From an uncultured Bacilli bacterium (lineage in GTDB: Bacteria; Bacillota_I; Bacilli_A; RF39; UBA660): 64,000 nt of DNA. The notes under the pieces are model-generated. The model did no database searches, was not told the origin of the DNA, and saw only the letters and a program-made list of their open reading frames with translations. Below are positions 50,660 through 58,526 of the stretch, in pieces; the first letter of the stretch is position 1; each line of letters starts with the position of its first letter. The stretch lies in contig CALVOZ010000001.1 of the NCBI GenBank assembly GCA_944350495.1, forward strand, positions 1 to 64,000, written 5' to 3'. The translations under genes and the position numbers were made by a program.

Positions 50660-51781
50660 CTATTTTTTTATTTTTTCATAATGATGTTGACTCGCTAAAA
50701 TAGAATTATCATAATCACGTTCTTCCGTTACTTCGCGAATAATATTTAACTCTGCTGGTAAAATAATTTGACTTTTAGAACTTATTGGATTAACTTCTAA
50801 TAAAGCTAATTCATCATTAATAATATCTAGTTTAAAATACTGCTTTTTGTAAATAAAAGTATATCTTTTCTTTGTAATAACTCCAGCAATTGGATAATCT
50901 AGCAATCTTAAATATTCTTTTTCTGTTAATTTTTTATCAGTTACAATTTTACTTAAACCTTGACCACCTTTTTTTTGAACATTAAAATAATAAGTGCTTT
51001 CCTCATTTAGTGTTCTCTTTCGCAAACGACGTTCATAGCCCTCCTGTTCACTTTGTAAATAAGTTTGCTCAATGTCAATGACATTAGCTTTAATATCTTT
51101 TAAAAATTGATAAACTTCATTATTCAAATCAATTAAGAATTTCTTTTGATAACGAATGCTATAAGATGGATGTAACAATTGATAAATATTTTCTAAAACC
51201 CGATTAATTTTACTTTCAAAATCAGTTGAATTATCAACTATAACTAATCTACTATGACCTAACCAAGCTGCTTGTGTTTTTTTATCTAAGGCAATTGCTT
51301 CGTCAACAGTCTCTGTCCGTGCTTGGTTGTTTTCTAAAGTATAATATTCTGGACAACCGTCAGCTGCTGTCACTAAATGCAAAATCATATCATAACTATC
51401 TAAAAGGTCTAATTCTTCCATTCCATTTTCTAATACTAATTGATGAAATACATCACTAGGAATATAAGCCTTATTATCCATTAGGCCACGGTCAAACAAA
51501 ATGACACCCTCTTCATCATCTGGTAACATTTGGATTGCTTCTTCATAAATTTTCTCTTTTTCATATTGATATTTTAAAATTAATTTTTGAAATAAAACTA
51601 AATCAAAAGGATTAACTCCAAATGGTCTAATACCACCTTTGATAAGTTCTGTTGCACTTTCACCAACCACAAACACATGATACCCTCGATCACTTAAATT
51701 TTGTTCAATACGCGCTAACGCTGTTGTTTTACCAGCGCAAGGTCCACCTGTAAGAACTATTTTTCCAATTAATTTTCCCAT
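50660..51781 (-). CDS. AAA_28 ATPase fused to a CYTH domain
   Basis: A 373-residue two-domain protein. Residues 1-185 are a P-loop kinase-like ATPase of the AAA_28 type, which also includes the nicotinamide-riboside kinase half of NadR: Walker A GGPCAGKTT (12-20), VVGESATELI and VILFDRGLMD as Walker B. Residues 190-373 are a CYTH-type triphosphate-tunnel domain (YERRLRKRTL, STYYFNVQKK, KEYLRLLD, RYTFIYKKQYFKLDII). The combination is known from Ttd14-like proteins. It is the last gene of an operon led by an NrtR-like regulator and overlaps the phosphatase gene (TAATG). A kinase role on NAD precursors is a hypothesis. Confidence 0.8.
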   Translation of the reverse strand: MGKLIGKIVLTGGPCAGKTTALARIEQNLSDRGYHVFVVGESATELIKGGIRPFGVNPFDLVLFQKLILKYQYEKEKIYEEAIQMLPDDEEGVILFDRGLMDNKAYIPSDVFHQLVLENGMEELDLLDSYDMILHLVTAADGCPEYYTLENNQARTETVDEAIALDKKTQAAWLGHSRLVIVDNSTDFESKINRVLENIYQLLHPSYSIRYQKKFLIDLNNEVYQFLKDIKANVIDIEQTYLQSEQEGYERRLRKRTLNEESTYYFNVQKKGGQGLSKIVTDKKLTEKEYLRLLDYPIAGVITKKRYTFIYKKQYFKLDIINDELALLEVNPISSKSQIILPAELNIIREVTEERDYDNSILASQHHYEKIKK

Positions 51782-52335
51782 TATTTATCCACCTTTCTTA
51801 TAACTTTATTTTTATTATCATATTCATGAACTGAAGCATGAGTAACACCAAATTGCTTCTTATTGTTATCTGGTAAACGATTATTCATCAAAAAATATAC
51901 CATGTTAATAACACCACGATGTGTGACAATCAATACTTCATCATACGTATCTATTATTGAAATCAATTCGCTAATTCGCTTATATAAATCAATGAGTGAT
52001 TCTCCATTAGGATATCTTGTATCAACACCGACATTGTCAATGTAATCTGGATAAAGCGTCAAAGCAACATCTTTATCTAACCCAGTTAAATCGCCTTTAT
52101 TAAGTTCACGATAATCACTTGAATATTCAACCGGAATATTCAAATATTCACTAACTATTTGAGCGGTCGTACGTGCTCTCTTAATATCACTGGATATTAT
52201 TTTCTTAATTGGTAAGCGTTCTAAAACATGACATATTTCTCTTACTTGCTCTATTCCCACTTTGGTTAAATCCACATCACTCCATCCCCCTATATATGTT
52301 TCATCATCTAAACCATGTCTTAAAAAATAGATCAT
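51781..52335 (-). CDS. Histidine phosphatase family protein
   Basis: A 184-residue enzyme of the phosphoglycerate-mutase-like histidine phosphatase family. The catalytic R-H-G is in IYFLRHGLDDETY, the second arginine and glutamate lie in SSDIKRARTTAQIV and YRELNKGDLTG, and the second histidine is in LIVTHRGVINMVYF. Such proteins dephosphorylate sugar phosphates, nucleotides or cofactors; the substrate cannot be read from sequence. Its operon, with an NrtR-like regulator upstream and an AAA_28-CYTH protein downstream, suggests nucleotide or NAD-precursor phosphate removal. GAGGAGGAAT precedes the ATG. Confidence 0.88.
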   Translation of the reverse strand: MIYFLRHGLDDETYIGGWSDVDLTKVGIEQVREICHVLERLPIKKIISSDIKRARTTAQIVSEYLNIPVEYSSDYRELNKGDLTGLDKDVALTLYPDYIDNVGVDTRYPNGESLIDLYKRISELISIIDTYDEVLIVTHRGVINMVYFLMNNRLPDNNKKQFGVTHASVHEYDNKNKVIRKVDK

Positions 52336-52387
52336 ATTCCTCCTCTATGTGTATATTATTACACTTTAGTAATCGTAAAAAAATGTA

Positions 52388-53062
52388 TTAAAAGACATTC
52401 TTTACATCTTGCGAATCTTTAAATACATATATTTTTGCTGGTTTATTTCCATCAAATTTTTCCATACGATTTGTTTCTGTAATTAAACCAGTACTTAATA
52501 TTTTTTTTCTAAAGTTTCGACGATCAAATTCTATATTTAAAATACTTTCATAAACTTTTTGAATTTCCGGCATCGTAAAACCTGTTGGATATAAATGTGA
52601 CAATAAATCACTTTCTTTAATTCTTTCTTTTAACTTATCGATAGCCTTATTTAGAATTTCATTATGATCATAGGCAAGTTTAGGTATTTGTTCAATTGGG
52701 TGCCAATCAGCATCTGAAGTCTTTAAAGTGTCTTTTAATATTTTATATTTGTCTTTATCAACTATTCCTAAATAACAAATAGCTACCATGCGCATAAGTG
52801 GTGAACGCTTAGGATTACTAAATATATCAAATAATTCTAAATGAATATTTTCAATGCCTGCCTTCTCTTTTATTTCTCTTTGCATTCCTGTCATAACTTC
52901 TTCATCATTATATAAAGCACCACTTACTAAAGACCATTCACCTTTAAATGGCTCATTTTTCCTTTTAATAATTAAAACCTTAGTTATTCCTTTATCTACT
53001 GTGAAAATTGCACTAACAACATGAATACCTTGATTTTGATATCGTGGATTATTTACTTCCAT
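52388..53062 (-). CDS. nrtR: NrtR-like NUDIX-winged-helix transcriptional regulator
   Basis: A 224-residue paralogue of the protein at 21099-21773. The NUDIX domain (about residues 10-140) has ALYNDEEVMTGMQREIKEKAG, where the second of the paired catalytic glutamates is a lysine. It is therefore probably a sensor and not an enzyme. The C-terminal winged helix reads FTMPEIQKVYESILNIEFDR then RNFRKKIL. NrtR proteins repress NAD salvage genes and respond to ADP-ribose or related ligands. ATG 53062 has GTAGGTGAT upstream. Its promoter spacer holds a perfect palindrome, suggesting self-repression. It leads the operon with the phosphatase and AAA_28-CYTH genes. Confidence 0.82.
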   Translation of the reverse strand: MEVNNPRYQNQGIHVVSAIFTVDKGITKVLIIKRKNEPFKGEWSLVSGALYNDEEVMTGMQREIKEKAGIENIHLELFDIFSNPKRSPLMRMVAICYLGIVDKDKYKILKDTLKTSDADWHPIEQIPKLAYDHNEILNKAIDKLKERIKESDLLSHLYPTGFTMPEIQKVYESILNIEFDRRNFRKKILSTGLITETNRMEKFDGNKPAKIYVFKDSQDVKNVF

Positions 53063-53083
53063 CTTAGCATCACCTACATTTAT

Positions 53084-53113
53084 ATTATAAGTGTAAACAT
53101 ATACACTTGTCAA
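53084..53113 (-). promoter_or_regulatory. nrtR promoter with palindromic operator in the spacer
   Basis: On the minus strand TTGACA (53108-53113) and TATAAT (53084-53089) are 18 bases apart. The spacer is filled by the inverted repeat AAGTGTA-N6-TACACTT (53089-53108). A repressor bound here would block RNA polymerase directly. The adjacent NrtR-like protein is the obvious candidate. Confidence 0.8.
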
Positions 53114-53115
53114 CA

Positions 53116-53148
53116 AAAAAAGAAAAAATTATTTAACTTTTTCTTTTT
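53116..53148 (-). terminator. Terminator after the DUF3419-like gene
   Basis: An A/T-only stem AAAGAAAAA / TTTTTCTTT followed by a T-run on the minus strand, overlapping the stop at 53129. Confidence 0.6.
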
Positions 53149-54154
53149 CATATAAATAAACACAATCTTTGCCACCATCTTCGCGATATTCTTTAACTGT
53201 CGTTGGCACAACAATTCTTTTCATATTATTAAAGTCGTCTATTTTAACTACAACATATCCTTTTCCAAGTATTTTAGAAATTAAATTAAGATCATAAAAT
53301 GCTTTATGACGATAATTATATTGATATGCTACAGCAATAACTCCATGCTCATTTAATCGTTTAGAAACTTGATCCTGGATGTAAGCAACAAAATCTTTAT
53401 GATCAGTTATATCTGCCCATTGATCAACTAAATATTCATATATATTTGATAATAAAATTACATCGTAACTATATGGTAAAGTATGAATATTTAGTATATC
53501 ATGCTCCATAAAATGAACTTCTACATTAGGAAGTGATTCCCTAGCCTTATTGTATTCTTTTCCATTTTTAAGATATGCATTATTTTGAACCATTGCCTTT
53601 TTTGTAGCACTATAAAAAAGACTTGAATTAGCTAATTCACACCCATTATATTGATATTCTTCATACAATAAGTTCCAATAGAAAGCTGCATCTTCACTTA
53701 AATATGGCTTAATTTTTAAATATGTTTTAAAATCAAAAGCTTCGGGATTATGTCCAACTTTATTTTGCATGGCAACTATTCCCATATAATTAATCCGCAA
53801 ATCATCAGCAACACAAAAGAATTTAATAAATTCTTCATAACTTAGAGCTTGCAAAGCTGCTAATTTTAATTGGGTAATAAAATAAGCATTCTGATTAATA
53901 TCAAAGTTATCGACCCTTTTAGCTCCTAGCAAAGCTAAATTAATAAGTTGATCGCCAGAACCAGTTACAGTTAGAACACTTTTTCCTTCAACTTTTATTT
54001 TTTTAATATAATCAGCAAAATTTTCTGTGGTACTTACATACATCGCACTATTGCTGGAAAATTCAGGATGTAATAATGATTTTGGTTTTTTTAAATATTT
54101 TAATGTTTCTACATAAGCATTATAAGCATAATTTTGTTTCTCTAATGTTAGCAT
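53129..54154 (-). CDS. DUF3419/BtaA-like SAM-dependent transferase
   Basis: A 341-residue protein with a Rossmann methyltransferase-like core. The stretch SVLTVTGSGDQLINLALLGA then RVDNFDINQNAYF is a SAM-binding motif I with its acidic end. The following LKLAALQALSYEEFIKFF is close to the DUF3419/BtaA hallmark, a family that includes the 3-amino-3-carboxypropyl transferase of betaine lipid synthesis. Later SYDVILLSNIYEYL is motif IV-like. The real substrate is unknown; there is no BtaB methyltransferase here. It stands alone, with its own promoter and terminator, between two NAD-gene operons. Confidence 0.7.
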   Translation of the reverse strand: MLTLEKQNYAYNAYVETLKYLKKPKSLLHPEFSSNSAMYVSTTENFADYIKKIKVEGKSVLTVTGSGDQLINLALLGAKRVDNFDINQNAYFITQLKLAALQALSYEEFIKFFCVADDLRINYMGIVAMQNKVGHNPEAFDFKTYLKIKPYLSEDAAFYWNLLYEEYQYNGCELANSSLFYSATKKAMVQNNAYLKNGKEYNKARESLPNVEVHFMEHDILNIHTLPYSYDVILLSNIYEYLVDQWADITDHKDFVAYIQDQVSKRLNEHGVIAVAYQYNYRHKAFYDLNLISKILGKGYVVVKIDDFNNMKRIVVPTTVKEYREDGGKDCVYLYEKEKVK

Positions 54155-54172
54155 ATAATCTACCTCTTTGTC

Positions 54173-54181
54173 ATTATAACA
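54173..54181 (-). promoter_or_regulatory. Promoter of the DUF3419-like gene
   Basis: An extended -10, TGTTATAAT, lies about 20 bases before the ATG on the minus strand. Forty bases further up, ATGTAAACTT resembles a half-site of the nrtR operator, but weakly. Confidence 0.5.
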
Positions 54182-54247
54182 TACATTATCTTAATTTTAT
54201 CTAGTGAGAAAATAAGTTTACATTAAAAGGACAGTTTATAGACATAA

Positions 54248-54274
54248 ATAAAAAAGTATAATTAAATATACTTT
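54248..54274 (-). terminator. Terminator of the prs-to-nadK operon
   Basis: Stem AAAGTATA / TATACTTT with a six-base loop and a T-run on the minus strand, immediately after the nadK stop codon. Confidence 0.85.
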
Positions 54275-54275
54275 C

Positions 54276-55076
54276 TTATTTTAAAAATTTCTCATGAATA
54301 ATATTTGAGTAATTATATTCATTCATGCGCAAGCAAATTATTTTTTTATCTCCTACTTTAGTAACTATTTCAATAACTGATTTAAGAATTTGATTAGTAC
54401 CGTCAACACTAATTATTAAGTTATTACCTTTGATTGGAATAATACTTATCACTTTATTTTCTGGAATAATTACAGAATTTAGTAGTGAGCGATAAACTTT
54501 ACTATTTAAAGGCGCTATTGGAGTTATTTGTAAAGTATGTAGACTCCCATAAACAATACTCCCACCGAAACTTAAATTATAAGCCGTTGAACCAATGGAT
54601 GTTGAAACTAAAATTCCATCACCAACAAACATTTCTAATGAGTTATTGTCAATGCTTATTTTTAAGTGAACCGTATTTAAGTCTTTATCACGAATGACAA
54701 TTTCATTTAAGGAAAAAAATATCTTCTGACTTTTTTTAGTTTTTACAATCGTTTCTTGAATACTTATCTCTTCTAATTTAAAATCGTTATTGTTTATCCG
54801 AGCAATAAATAGTTCTACATCTTGAGGTTTTATTTCTTGTAAAAAGCCTAATGTTCCGCTATTTATCCCCACATAATAAACTTTATTATTGAAATTAGTT
54901 TGCTTAAGCATCCTTAAAAATGAACCATCACCGCCAATCGCAATACCTAGGTCATAATCTTCTTCAACGACTTCAAAACAATATTTTTTTAATAATTCAA
55001 TAATTTTACCTTTTAAAATAAGAGAATCTTCATTTTTATTTACAAATATTTTTACTTTATTTATTAATCTTTTCAT
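54276..55076 (-). CDS. nadK: NAD kinase
   Basis: A 266-residue ATP-NAD kinase, which makes NADP from NAD in the cytosol. The motif LGIAIGGDGSFLRMLK (G-G-D-G) is the catalytic core, followed by YVGINSGTLGFLQE and the second signature GDGILVSTSIGSTAYNLSFGG. Later FSLNEIVIRD contains the N-E/D region for NAD binding. The length is normal. The start codon lies two bases after the preceding stop with no clear ribosome binding site, so translation is probably coupled. It is the last gene of the seven-gene operon beginning with prs. Confidence 0.95.
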   Translation of the reverse strand: MKRLINKVKIFVNKNEDSLILKGKIIELLKKYCFEVVEEDYDLGIAIGGDGSFLRMLKQTNFNNKVYYVGINSGTLGFLQEIKPQDVELFIARINNNDFKLEEISIQETIVKTKKSQKIFFSLNEIVIRDKDLNTVHLKISIDNNSLEMFVGDGILVSTSIGSTAYNLSFGGSIVYGSLHTLQITPIAPLNSKVYRSLLNSVIIPENKVISIIPIKGNNLIISVDGTNQILKSVIEIVTKVGDKKIICLRMNEYNYSNIIHEKFLK

Positions 55077-55078
55077 AA

Positions 55079-55894
55079 TTATTTATTTTTATATTTAAAC
55101 AGATATGAAGGTCTATGCCCACCCGTATTTCTAACCTTTTTCGTCTTTTCTACTTTATTGGCAATTATTCTTCTAAAAGCTGGATCTAATAATTTTTTAC
55201 CTAAAATAACTTCATACACTTGTTGCAATTCGCCTAAAGTAAAATATTCTGGCATCATATTAAAAACAATATCGGTATACCCTACTTTATTTTTTAATCG
55301 AGAAATACCAGTAGCAATTACTAAAGCATGATCAAATGCTAAATCATCATTTTTCACAACTGTATATTTATAACGGTCAGTTGTTTGATCCTTCAAAGTT
55401 TTTTTAATAACTAAAGGAATAATTTCCTTACCGTTATCTAATGTAATATGAATTTCATTTTCATCTTCTAATACTGTTGCATTAAACCAAGAAGCATTAT
55501 CAGCTAATTTATCTTTCAAGCGATTTTTATCAACTAAAGCAATATAAGAAGTACTAATAACTCGCATACGTGGATCACGATTGACTCCTCCATAAGTATA
55601 TAACTGCTCTAAATAAATATCATGTAAATTAGTTTCAGCTGCTAAAATACGTTTAGGAGCATCTTCTAATTCCTCATCAATGCCAACAAAACCGCCTGGT
55701 AGACACCACTTGTCTTTAAATGGGTAGTTATCGCGTTTTACTAGTAGAATACTAAAATATTTTTTACTTAATTTGCGATAATTTTCTTCTTCTTCACTAG
55801 ATACACTGCAAATTAAAATATCTGTCGTAAGCGATAACTTTTCATAATCATCAGGATTATAAGCTTTTAAAAATTCTTCTTCCGTCTTATACAT
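55079..55894 (-). CDS. NUDIX-winged-helix protein, NrtR-like (third paralogue)
   Basis: A 271-residue NUDIX-winged-helix protein, longer and more distant than the other two in the window. The N-terminal NUDIX domain has WCLPGGFVGIDEELEDAPKR, but the R-E is R-I and the E-E-x-G is A-E-T-N, so the catalytic box is lost. The C-terminal winged helix reads FTLGELQQVYEVILGKKLLD then PAFRRIIANKV. This matches NrtR-type proteins encoded within NAD clusters of Bacillota. It is inside the prs operon, between the phosphoribosyltransferase-like gene and nadK. It may control this operon through the palindrome at 59637-59651. Confidence 0.75.
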   Translation of the reverse strand: MYKTEEEFLKAYNPDDYEKLSLTTDILICSVSSEEEENYRKLSKKYFSILLVKRDNYPFKDKWCLPGGFVGIDEELEDAPKRILAAETNLHDIYLEQLYTYGGVNRDPRMRVISTSYIALVDKNRLKDKLADNASWFNATVLEDENEIHITLDNGKEIIPLVIKKTLKDQTTDRYKYTVVKNDDLAFDHALVIATGISRLKNKVGYTDIVFNMMPEYFTLGELQQVYEVILGKKLLDPAFRRIIANKVEKTKKVRNTGGHRPSYLFKYKNK

Positions 55895-55943
55895 AAGCCA
55901 CCTCTTTTTTACATTTTAATTATAACATAGTTCTTTTAATACA

Positions 55944-56411
55944 TCAATGAAATTCATAATAGCGGTAAAAACTTTCAACATTTTTAGATTCTTTATTACC
56001 ATCGTAAAAAACATAACTTTTAAGTAAAATTCCATTATTTTCTTCTAAAAATTCTTGAATACAATTTCTAGTTTTGCCACTCCAAAAACTGTCATCTAAA
56101 AAAATATATCTTTTTCCTTTTAAATCATGTGGTTCAATTCCAATATCATTTCCTTTACGCAAAGCACCGTTAGCTAACAAAACTTCTTTAGTTGGTTCAT
56201 AGTTATGAAAATAAAAATCATTAAAACGACGACCAAATTTACCACTAACCACAAAGGCATCAAAATCTTCATTCATAAGAACTTTTTGAATCATCGCATG
56301 TAACCATGCATCATTAATACGAATTTCTTCATCTAACGCATCATAAAAAGCTGTTCCACCAGTATATTTAACTAAAAATTCATCAACAATATTATATAAT
56401 TCTATTTTCAT
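55944..56411 (-). CDS. Phosphoribosyltransferase-like protein
   Basis: A 155-residue protein with the type I phosphoribosyltransferase fold signature RYIFLDDSFWSGKTR (hydrophobic strand, D-D, then S-G-K-T as the PRPP loop). Earlier FDAFVVSGKFGRRFNDFY could be the substrate-side strand and loop. The rest matches no named enzyme I know. Because it is encoded between pncC and an NrtR-like gene and downstream of a PRPP synthetase, it may move phosphoribosyl groups to or from a pyridine or purine base; alternatively it is a PRPP-sensing regulator such as PyrR-like proteins. CAGGTGATGTT precedes the ATG. Confidence 0.65.
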   Translation of the reverse strand: MKIELYNIVDEFLVKYTGGTAFYDALDEEIRINDAWLHAMIQKVLMNEDFDAFVVSGKFGRRFNDFYFHNYEPTKEVLLANGALRKGNDIGIEPHDLKGKRYIFLDDSFWSGKTRNCIQEFLEENNGILLKSYVFYDGNKESKNVESFYRYYEFH

Positions 56412-56423
56412 AACATCACCTGC

Positions 56424-56891
56424 TTAATTAATAATTATTTTTAATTTATCTATAATGAATGTAATTAAAATTTGTTTATTTTCCTCTCTTGTTTTTCCCG
56501 TTACTTTAATTTTATAAAGATAATATTTACAATCTTTAGTATTATAAATGCTTACGTAAACAGTGTTTATATCTCCTTTAAGATTTTGTTTATCTTCATT
56601 ATTAATTTTACCTGTAACGCCAATACCATAAGTTGAATTGGTAAATTGTGCAATATTGTAACTCATTTCTTTAGCAACTTCAAGACTGTAAACAGTGTAT
56701 TTATTAATTGTTTCTTTAGATACACCCATTTTTATTTTGTATTTATTAGAATAGGTAACTGCACTGAAAAGTAAAACTTCACTAGCACCTACGACATTCG
56801 TAATCGCATTCACGACACCACCACCAGTACAAGACTCCATTGTGGAAATAGTTTCATGATTTTTCAATAAAGTTTTAACAATTTCTTTCAT
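56424..56891 (-). CDS. pncC: Nicotinamide-nucleotide amidase (CinA C-terminal domain)
   Basis: A 155-residue stand-alone CinA C-terminal domain, the PncC enzyme that converts NMN to nicotinate mononucleotide, recycling NMN made by NAD-consuming reactions. Key motifs: TISTMESCTGGGVVNAITNV (catalytic serine region), FSAVTYSNKYKIKMGV (with the conserved tyrosine/lysine pair) and TYGIGVTGKINNED, where the usual G-I-A-G-P is G-V-T-G-K. ATG 56891 has AGGAG seven bases upstream; a longer frame from TTG 56909 overlaps that site. It is in the middle of the NAD operon, which strongly supports the function. Confidence 0.88.
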   Translation of the reverse strand: MKEIVKTLLKNHETISTMESCTGGGVVNAITNVVGASEVLLFSAVTYSNKYKIKMGVSKETINKYTVYSLEVAKEMSYNIAQFTNSTYGIGVTGKINNEDKQNLKGDINTVYVSIYNTKDCKYYLYKIKVTGKTREENKQILITFIIDKLKIIIN

Positions 56892-56901
56892 TTTATCTCT
56901 C

Positions 56902-57933
56902 CTATCCAATATATTTTTTAAATCTTTGTTTAGCTTTATCTATATCCCAATGACCATCAAAATATGGATTCCATGAGTAATAATCAAAATCTCGTTTTAA
57001 AAGTTCTCGCTCATAATTAGGATAATTTTGACCATCATATGTGTAATCAATAATAATATTAGTTGCTATTAAAGTTCCAAGACTTCGTACTTTTCGCATA
57101 ATTTCTAAAGCCTTATGTGTCATAGGTACACTACGATTCATAATTTTTAAAACCTCATCATCAAAGCTTTGTACTGGACAGTGTAAAATATGAAGATAAC
57201 CTTTCATCGCCAATTCTAATACTTCTTTTTCACAAGCAACTAATGTTTGTGGTTCAATGTTTCGTATAGAAATTTCTTTTTTATAGTCACAAGCAATCTT
57301 ACACCAATCTTTTATTTGATCCACAGTTGGACTATCAGAAATTAACACAACATTATCATGACGTAAAAACTCTTCAATTTGATTATGTGCTACTGTAGTA
57401 TAAGTTATACCTCTTGTATGTTTAATCGTGCAATACTTACATTTACCGTGACAACCAGCCCCTATTTTTAAAGGATAATAATTTCTAAATAAATTTCCTT
57501 CTCTTAAATCATCATCACTTTCCTCATAATCTTTAACCCAAAATGGAGCTTCATAATCAATTAAAGTACGATTATTTATTTCTTGATTAATCACACGTAC
57601 AACATCTAATCTTTTAATATACTCAGGTAATTCAATATCCATACGTTGTGCTAAACACCCTCCCATATAAACATCCTTACCAGTTTCTTTATGTAAGCGC
57701 CAAGCTACTTCTATATCATTTAGAATAGATAAATCTGTTACTTGACAACCTAATACCACAATACTATCAGCTTCATTAATATCTTTGGTCATCCTATTTT
57801 CATTAGCATTAGCCCATGATAGAAAATCTGACCAAACAGACATACAAGCACAAGATGTTGCATAAATTTTTTGACCTAGATCACTAATTTGATATAAATC
57901 ACCTTCCCCAAATTTATTTTTTACTTTTTCCAT
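56902..57933 (-). CDS. MiaB/MtaB-like radical SAM protein without TRAM domain
   Basis: A 343-residue radical SAM protein with methylthiotransferase layout. The N-terminal domain has C28 or C30, C63 (VLGCQVTD) and C93 (MGGCLAQR), matching the three ligands of the second Fe-S cluster. The radical SAM cluster is at C161, C165, C168 (CHGKCKYC), and SFDDEVLKIMNRS is the usual MiaB-like continuation. The C-terminal TRAM RNA-binding domain is missing, replaced by a short tail ending FKKYIG. MTTases modify tRNA or ribosomal proteins; the substrate of this short form is unknown. It sits between nadD and pncC, with GGAGG before the ATG. Confidence 0.8.
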   Translation of the reverse strand: MEKVKNKFGEGDLYQISDLGQKIYATSCACMSVWSDFLSWANANENRMTKDINEADSIVVLGCQVTDLSILNDIEVAWRLHKETGKDVYMGGCLAQRMDIELPEYIKRLDVVRVINQEINNRTLIDYEAPFWVKDYEESDDDLREGNLFRNYYPLKIGAGCHGKCKYCTIKHTRGITYTTVAHNQIEEFLRHDNVVLISDSPTVDQIKDWCKIACDYKKEISIRNIEPQTLVACEKEVLELAMKGYLHILHCPVQSFDDEVLKIMNRSVPMTHKALEIMRKVRSLGTLIATNIIIDYTYDGQNYPNYERELLKRDFDYYSWNPYFDGHWDIDKAKQRFKKYIG

Positions 57934-57944
57934 AAGTATACCTC

Positions 57945-58526
57945 CTAATATAACTGATTATGTACAATATAGTCAATAACTTTACTATCAATATATTGTC
58001 TAATCTCATCTAATTTATTCTTTTTGATTTTTTCTCTAATATAAGTTGAAGATATAAAATTTTCCGCAATATCTGCCACAATAACTTTAGGATTATATCT
58101 TCGATATTTTAAACTAATTTTACTAATATCATCTCCTCCTCTTTTTAAAACTATTAACGTAAATTGCTTTAAAATATATTGATATTCGCGCCAACTATCT
58201 AATTCATTAAAATTATCTGTTCCACATACAAAACATATTTCATCTTCCGGATAAAGATTTTTAAAATAGTTTAAAGTTTGATAAGTGTATACCAAATTAC
58301 CACGACACTCATAATCAGAAACCATTAAATATTCTTTTCCACCACATATTTGTTTAAGCATTTTAATGCGATGTTCAAAAGCAACCAATGATTTTTTTTG
58401 ATAAGAGTTACCCGTTGGAACAAAAATGACTTTATCAACATACTTTTTTTTAACCAAATCTTCCGCAATTTGTGTATGCATCTGATGCGGGGGATTAAAG
58501 CAACCGCCAAAAATACCGATTCTCAA
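57945..58526 (-). CDS. nadD: Nicotinate-nucleotide adenylyltransferase
   Basis: A 193-residue nucleotidyltransferase that joins nicotinate mononucleotide and ATP to form deamido-NAD. Signatures: RIGIFGGCFNPPHQMHTQIA (G-G-x-F-N-P-P-H-x-x-H), FVPTGNSYQKK, VCGTDNFNEL and the ATP-binding ISSTYIREKI near the end. The start is TTG 58526, which overlaps the prs stop (TTGA) and has AAGGAGG nine bases upstream. There is no in-frame ATG nearby. NadD normally sits with the HD protein YqeK in Bacillota; here it is in a NAD operon instead, after prs. Confidence 0.93.
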   Translation of the reverse strand: MRIGIFGGCFNPPHQMHTQIAEDLVKKKYVDKVIFVPTGNSYQKKSLVAFEHRIKMLKQICGGKEYLMVSDYECRGNLVYTYQTLNYFKNLYPEDEICFVCGTDNFNELDSWREYQYILKQFTLIVLKRGGDDISKISLKYRRYNPKVIVADIAENFISSTYIREKIKKNKLDEIRQYIDSKVIDYIVHNQLY

